Positions 60,791 to 64,000 of a stretch of DNA of 64,000 nt are shown in pieces (positions within the stretch are counted from its first letter, which is position 1; each line of letters starts with the position of its first letter). Both the position numbers and the translations under genes were made by a program. Source of the stretch: Betaproteobacteria bacterium (GTDB lineage Bacteria; Pseudomonadota; Gammaproteobacteria; Burkholderiales; SG8-41); the NCBI GenBank assembly GCA_025363575.1, contig JANYDM010000152.1:1-64000 (forward strand). Reading direction: 5' to 3'. The notes beneath the pieces were generated by a model that did no database searches, was not told where the DNA came from, and saw only the letters and a list, made by a program, of their open reading frames with translations.

Positions 60791-62968
60791 ATGGACACGC
60801 CTGAATTCAATGCCAATCATGCGGTATTCGCGTTGCGCGCGGACCCGGCTGAGAACGCGACGCCGCTGAAGGTGCTGTGCATCGACGATTGCGAAGCCGA
60901 CGTCCAGCTGATCGTTGAAACACTGCAGCGCGGCGGCTACGCGCCGGACTACGAGCAAGTGTGCACGCGCGAAGCGATGATAGCCGCGCTCGCGCGCCAG
61001 CCGTGGGAAGCCGTGATCTCAGATTATTCAATGCTGCAGTTTGACGGGTTGGCGGCACTCGAGGTCGTAACCGGACGCCGGCTGGACATCCCGTTCATCC
61101 TGGTGTCAGGGTCAGTCGGCGAGGAAACGGCCGTGCTCGCCATGAAATCGGGCGCGCACGACTATATGATGAAGCACGATCTCGGCCGCCTCGCGCCGGT
61201 CTTGCGCCGCGAGCTCGCCGAGGCTGACGTGCGCCGCGCGCGGCGTCTCGCCGAAGCCAATCTGCGCTCGAGCGAGACCTTGCTCAATTCCATCGTCAAT
61301 ACAGCGGCCGACGGCATCATCGTCGTCGACGCCGCCGGCATGCTCGAATTCGTCAATACGGCGATCGAGCGCATGTTCGGATGGAAGCCGCTTGAGCTCA
61401 TCGGGCGCAACTTCGATTGCCTGATGCCGGCGCGGCAAGGCGGCTGCCATCCGCGCTCGCTGGCCAGCGTCGACGGCGGCGCGACCGCGAGCCGCGCGGG
61501 ACGCGAAGTGAAGGCGCAGCGCAAGAACGGCAGTGTGTTCCCGGTCGAGCTCACGTTCGGCGAAATGCGCATCGACGGCCGCGCCAAGTACGCGGGCATC
61601 ATGCGCGACATCACCGAGCGCAAGCGCGCCGAAGACCGCATCCGCCACCTCGCGCACTACGACGAGCTGACCGGCCTGCCCAACCGGGCGCTGTTCTCGC
61701 AACTGCTCGAGCAGGCACTGTCGGAATCGAAATTCTCCAAGAAGCAGGTTGCAGTGCTGTTCATCGATCTCGACCGCTTCAAGCTCATCAACGATTCGCT
61801 GAGCCACGAATCGGGCGATACGGTGCTGCAGCAGGTAGCGCGGCGGCTGACCGACGCGCTGCCGCGGCGCGACACTATCGCGCGTTTCGGCGGCGACGAA
61901 TTCGTCGTGCTCATGCGCGACTGCAAGATCCCGGCGGACGCGGCGGAAACGGCGCAAAAACTGCTGACCGCGGTGGCGCAGCCGCTGCAGGTTGAAGGCC
62001 AGGAATATCACCTGACGGCGAGCATCGGCATCAGCGCGTTTCCCGGCGACGGTGAAAACGCGCAAACCATACTCAAGCACTCCGACATCGCGATGTACCG
62101 CGCCAAGGAGCACGGCAAAAACAACTTTCAATTCTATTCGGCGCAGATGAACCTGCACTCGTTCGAGCGCCTCGTGCTCGAGCGCTTCCTGCGCCATGCG
62201 CTGGAGCAGGACGAATTCGAGGTCTATTACCAGCCCAAAATCGATCTCGTGACGGGTTGCGTGACCGGCATGGAAGCGCTGCTGCGCTGGATGCATCCGA
62301 GCATGGGCATGATTTCGCCGAACAAATTCATACCGCTCGCCGAAGAGACCGGGCTCATCGTGCCGATCGGCGCATGGGTCCTGCGCGCGGCGTGCGCGCA
62401 GAACCAGGCGTGGCATGCCGAGGGCTTGCCGCCGCTGCGCGTGGCGGTCAACTTGTCGGCGCGGCAGTTCGCGCAAAATGATCTGCATGCAACCCTGGTC
62501 GCGGCACTCGCGGAGACCGGACTTTCGCCTGACCTGCTGGAGCTCGAGATCACGGAAAGCGTCACGATGGACAATCCCGACCATGCCGCGATGCTGCTGA
62601 AGCAGTTGAAGGTGCTTGGCATCAGGCTCGCCATCGACGATTTCGGCACCGGCTATTCGTCACTGAGCTACCTTAAGAGATTTCCGATCGACAACGTCAA
62701 GATCGACCGCTCGTTCATCAAGGACATTCCGAACGACGAAGACGACGTGGCCATCACGCAGGCGGTTATCGCAATGGCGCACAGCTTGCGCCTGAAAGTC
62801 ATCGCGGAAGGCGTCGAATCGGAAGACCATGTCGCATTTTTGCGCGCGCACGGCTGCGACGAAGCGCAGGGCTATCTGTTTGGCGCCCCGATGCCGGCTG
62901 CCGAGTTCCGCGAATTGCTGATCCGCAGCAAAGACGGCCTGCCGCTGCGCGCCAAGGCGCCCGCCTGA
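60791..62968 (+). CDS. REC-PAS-GGDEF-EAL c-di-GMP turnover protein
   Basis: A 725-residue cytoplasmic protein in the cheA operon, starting 4 bp after the cheA stop. The receiver domain (about 20-140, phospho-acceptor in AVISDYSML) is followed by a PAS domain (about 165-290), GGDEF (about 300-460) with GGDEF at 367-371, and EAL with EALLRW at 495, DDFGTGYSS, KIDRSFIKD and AEGVES. Both catalytic motifs are intact, but the inhibitory site reads PRRD instead of RxxD. Direction of net activity cannot be told. CheA phosphorylation of its receiver would join chemotaxis to c-di-GMP. Confidence 0.92.
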   Translation: MDTPEFNANHAVFALRADPAENATPLKVLCIDDCEADVQLIVETLQRGGYAPDYEQVCTREAMIAALARQPWEAVISDYSMLQFDGLAALEVVTGRRLDIPFILVSGSVGEETAVLAMKSGAHDYMMKHDLGRLAPVLRRELAEADVRRARRLAEANLRSSETLLNSIVNTAADGIIVVDAAGMLEFVNTAIERMFGWKPLELIGRNFDCLMPARQGGCHPRSLASVDGGATASRAGREVKAQRKNGSVFPVELTFGEMRIDGRAKYAGIMRDITERKRAEDRIRHLAHYDELTGLPNRALFSQLLEQALSESKFSKKQVAVLFIDLDRFKLINDSLSHESGDTVLQQVARRLTDALPRRDTIARFGGDEFVVLMRDCKIPADAAETAQKLLTAVAQPLQVEGQEYHLTASIGISAFPGDGENAQTILKHSDIAMYRAKEHGKNNFQFYSAQMNLHSFERLVLERFLRHALEQDEFEVYYQPKIDLVTGCVTGMEALLRWMHPSMGMISPNKFIPLAEETGLIVPIGAWVLRAACAQNQAWHAEGLPPLRVAVNLSARQFAQNDLHATLVAALAETGLSPDLLELEITESVTMDNPDHAAMLLKQLKVLGIRLAIDDFGTGYSSLSYLKRFPIDNVKIDRSFIKDIPNDEDDVAITQAVIAMAHSLRLKVIAEGVESEDHVAFLRAHGCDEAQGYLFGAPMPAAEFRELLIRSKDGLPLRAKAPA

Positions 62969-63121
62969 TCTGAAAATCGGGCCGCCCGGGACCACTGGCG
63001 GCACGGAGAAACCCGAAATGCGCGGCTAAAGCAGGTCTATTCCGGCGTTTTGCCGCCGGGTCAGCCGCCATAATCGTTCTCATCCGAGGGGCATATCGCC
63101 CCCGCCGCGGGAGGAATGATG

Positions 63122-64000
63122 ATGGCGCAACCAGCGATCCAACCCAAATTAAGCCTGGCCCACGACGCCGCACGCGATGGTGCGCATGCGCCCGACCTCG
63201 CCGCCATCAAAGCGGCGGTCACCCGCGCAGAGGCGGAAACAAGCGCAGCACTGGCCGCGGAAACACGCGGTGCATGGGAGTCCCACGCCCGCACCCGCGC
63301 CGCCGAGCGCGCGCAGGCCGAACACGCAGCGCGCCACGAACTCGAACGCCGCGCGCGTGCGGACGAAGATGCGGCTGAGGCGGCGCACGCGCGCATAGCC
63401 GCCGAACAGGCTTTACACAAGGAAGCCATCGCACGCCGCAATGCTGAGGGCAATGCATTGCGCGAAGCGCAGAACCGGCTGGACAGCGAGCGCGCGGCAA
63501 CGCGCGCCGCGCAGGAACGCGCGCTTGTTGAGCACGAAGCACAGCAGCTGGCCGAACGCAAGGCGGCGCACGAGTGCGACGCGGTGGAACGCGCCCGGGC
63601 AGCGATCGATGAACTTGCGCTACTGGCCGAACAGCTGCGCGCCGGTGAGAAGGCCAGCCAGGAAGAAGTGCTGCGCGCGGAGGCTTTTCATCGCGCGCGC
63701 CTCGTCGCGGAACAGCGCGCGCTGGAAAACGCGCAGTCGCGCGCCCGGGCCGAAAGCCTTGCGGTCGCCGCCGCGGAAGAGCGCGCCGCAGTTGAGGCAC
63801 GGTCGCGCGACGAAGCGCTGGCGCGCGCCGAGACCGAAGGGCAGTTGAGATTGCAGGCCGAAGCACGGCTCGCGGCGGAAACAACAATCGCGGCCGAACA
63901 GGAGGCCCGCGCACGGGCCGAGCAGGCCGCGACGGCGGCGGCGCAAGGCAAAAGCGCTCTCGAAGCCCAGGCGCGCGAATCGGCGCAGCAGCGCGCGCGT
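63122..64000 (+). CDS. Long Ala/Arg/Glu-rich coiled-coil protein, cut by the right window end
   Basis: The frame opens at ATG 63122 behind GGGAGGA (two further ATGs at 63116 and 63119) and stays open for 293 codons to the window end. After about 30 residues the product is one continuous charged helix, with short patterns such as AEQALHKEAIARRNAEGN and AEARLAAETTIAAEQEARAR. No signal peptide or membrane helix is seen. It is 153 bp downstream of the GGDEF-EAL gene and may belong to the same operon. Function is unknown; the C-terminus may hold a recognisable domain. Leftward frames over the same DNA are low-complexity shadows. Confidence 0.7.
   Translation, partial: MAQPAIQPKLSLAHDAARDGAHAPDLAAIKAAVTRAEAETSAALAAETRGAWESHARTRAAERAQAEHAARHELERRARADEDAAEAAHARIAAEQALHKEAIARRNAEGNALREAQNRLDSERAATRAAQERALVEHEAQQLAERKAAHECDAVERARAAIDELALLAEQLRAGEKASQEEVLRAEAFHRARLVAEQRALENAQSRARAESLAVAAAEERAAVEARSRDEALARAETEGQLRLQAEARLAAETTIAAEQEARARAEQAATAAAQGKSALEAQARESAQQRAR

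Noticed and set aside
63219..63914. Leftward frames over the coiled-coil gene
   Set aside because: Ser/Arg/Ala low complexity without a ribosome site; the rightward frame has one and a heptad-like pattern.

Overview
The window looks like a chromosomal segment of a motile, GC-rich betaproteobacterium (Burkholderiales/Nitrosomonadales grade). The evidence is family content: a Bug-type tricarboxylate-binding receptor, a CaiB/BaiF CoA-transferase, a SoxC/SoxD-like sulfite dehydrogenase pair, a CopG-type regulator paired with a PHB-depolymerase-type esterase, and a flagellar locus in betaproteobacterial order. The species cannot be named from this sequence.

Positions 1-19000 are a mixed housekeeping and accessory region. 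They hold the end of an RluA-type pseudouridine synthase, the Prc/Tsp protease, a sulfite dehydrogenase plus cytochrome c, a two-subunit molybdenum hydroxylase, a 3-methyladenine glycosylase coupled to a thioesterase, a membrane cytochrome-b-like/ferredoxin/nucleotide-cyclase fusion, a slipin, a CopG regulator with its esterase, a Bug receptor, a TonB-C-like protein, an alpha/beta hydrolase, a CoA-transferase, an amidohydrolase and a CsbD-like protein. Two genes here are frameshifted: the glycosylase, apparently by loss of one G in a G run, and the esterase, by a 5-bp tandem duplication that separates the catalytic Ser from the catalytic His. A 12-copy heptamer repeat lies at 16246-16329.

Positions 19200-51500 are the flagellar region. 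flgN-flgM and flgA read leftward. flgBCDEFGHIJKL and a coupled small lipoprotein gene read rightward. After a nucleotide-kinase-like gene and a 0.56-kb spacer, fliRQPONMLKJIHGF reads leftward and fliE diverges from fliF. A dRS3-like repeat follows fliE. Then come a YcgR-type PilZ brake, a free-standing FlhB C-domain protein, a second FliK-like protein, fliT, fliS, fliD and flagellin, all leftward. flhA, flhB, flhF, fliA, motAB, cheW and the master regulator are not in the window.

Positions 51700-64000 are signalling genes: two GGDEF diguanylate cyclases, a NarL-type response regulator overlapping a REC-PAS-histidine kinase, then rightward a chemoreceptor-like protein, CheY, CheA and a REC-PAS-GGDEF-EAL protein. 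The window ends inside a long Ala/Arg/Glu-rich coiled-coil gene.

Four matches to the FliA (sigma-28) promoter pattern tie the regions together. They lie upstream of flgM, fliC, the 577-residue diguanylate cyclase and the receptor-cheY-cheA operon, so the sequence suggests that one cyclic-di-GMP synthase is made with the late flagellar genes. With the YcgR gene in the flagellar block, this sketches a motility-to-sessility feedback circuit. No tRNA, rRNA, CRISPR array, insertion sequence or prophage was seen.
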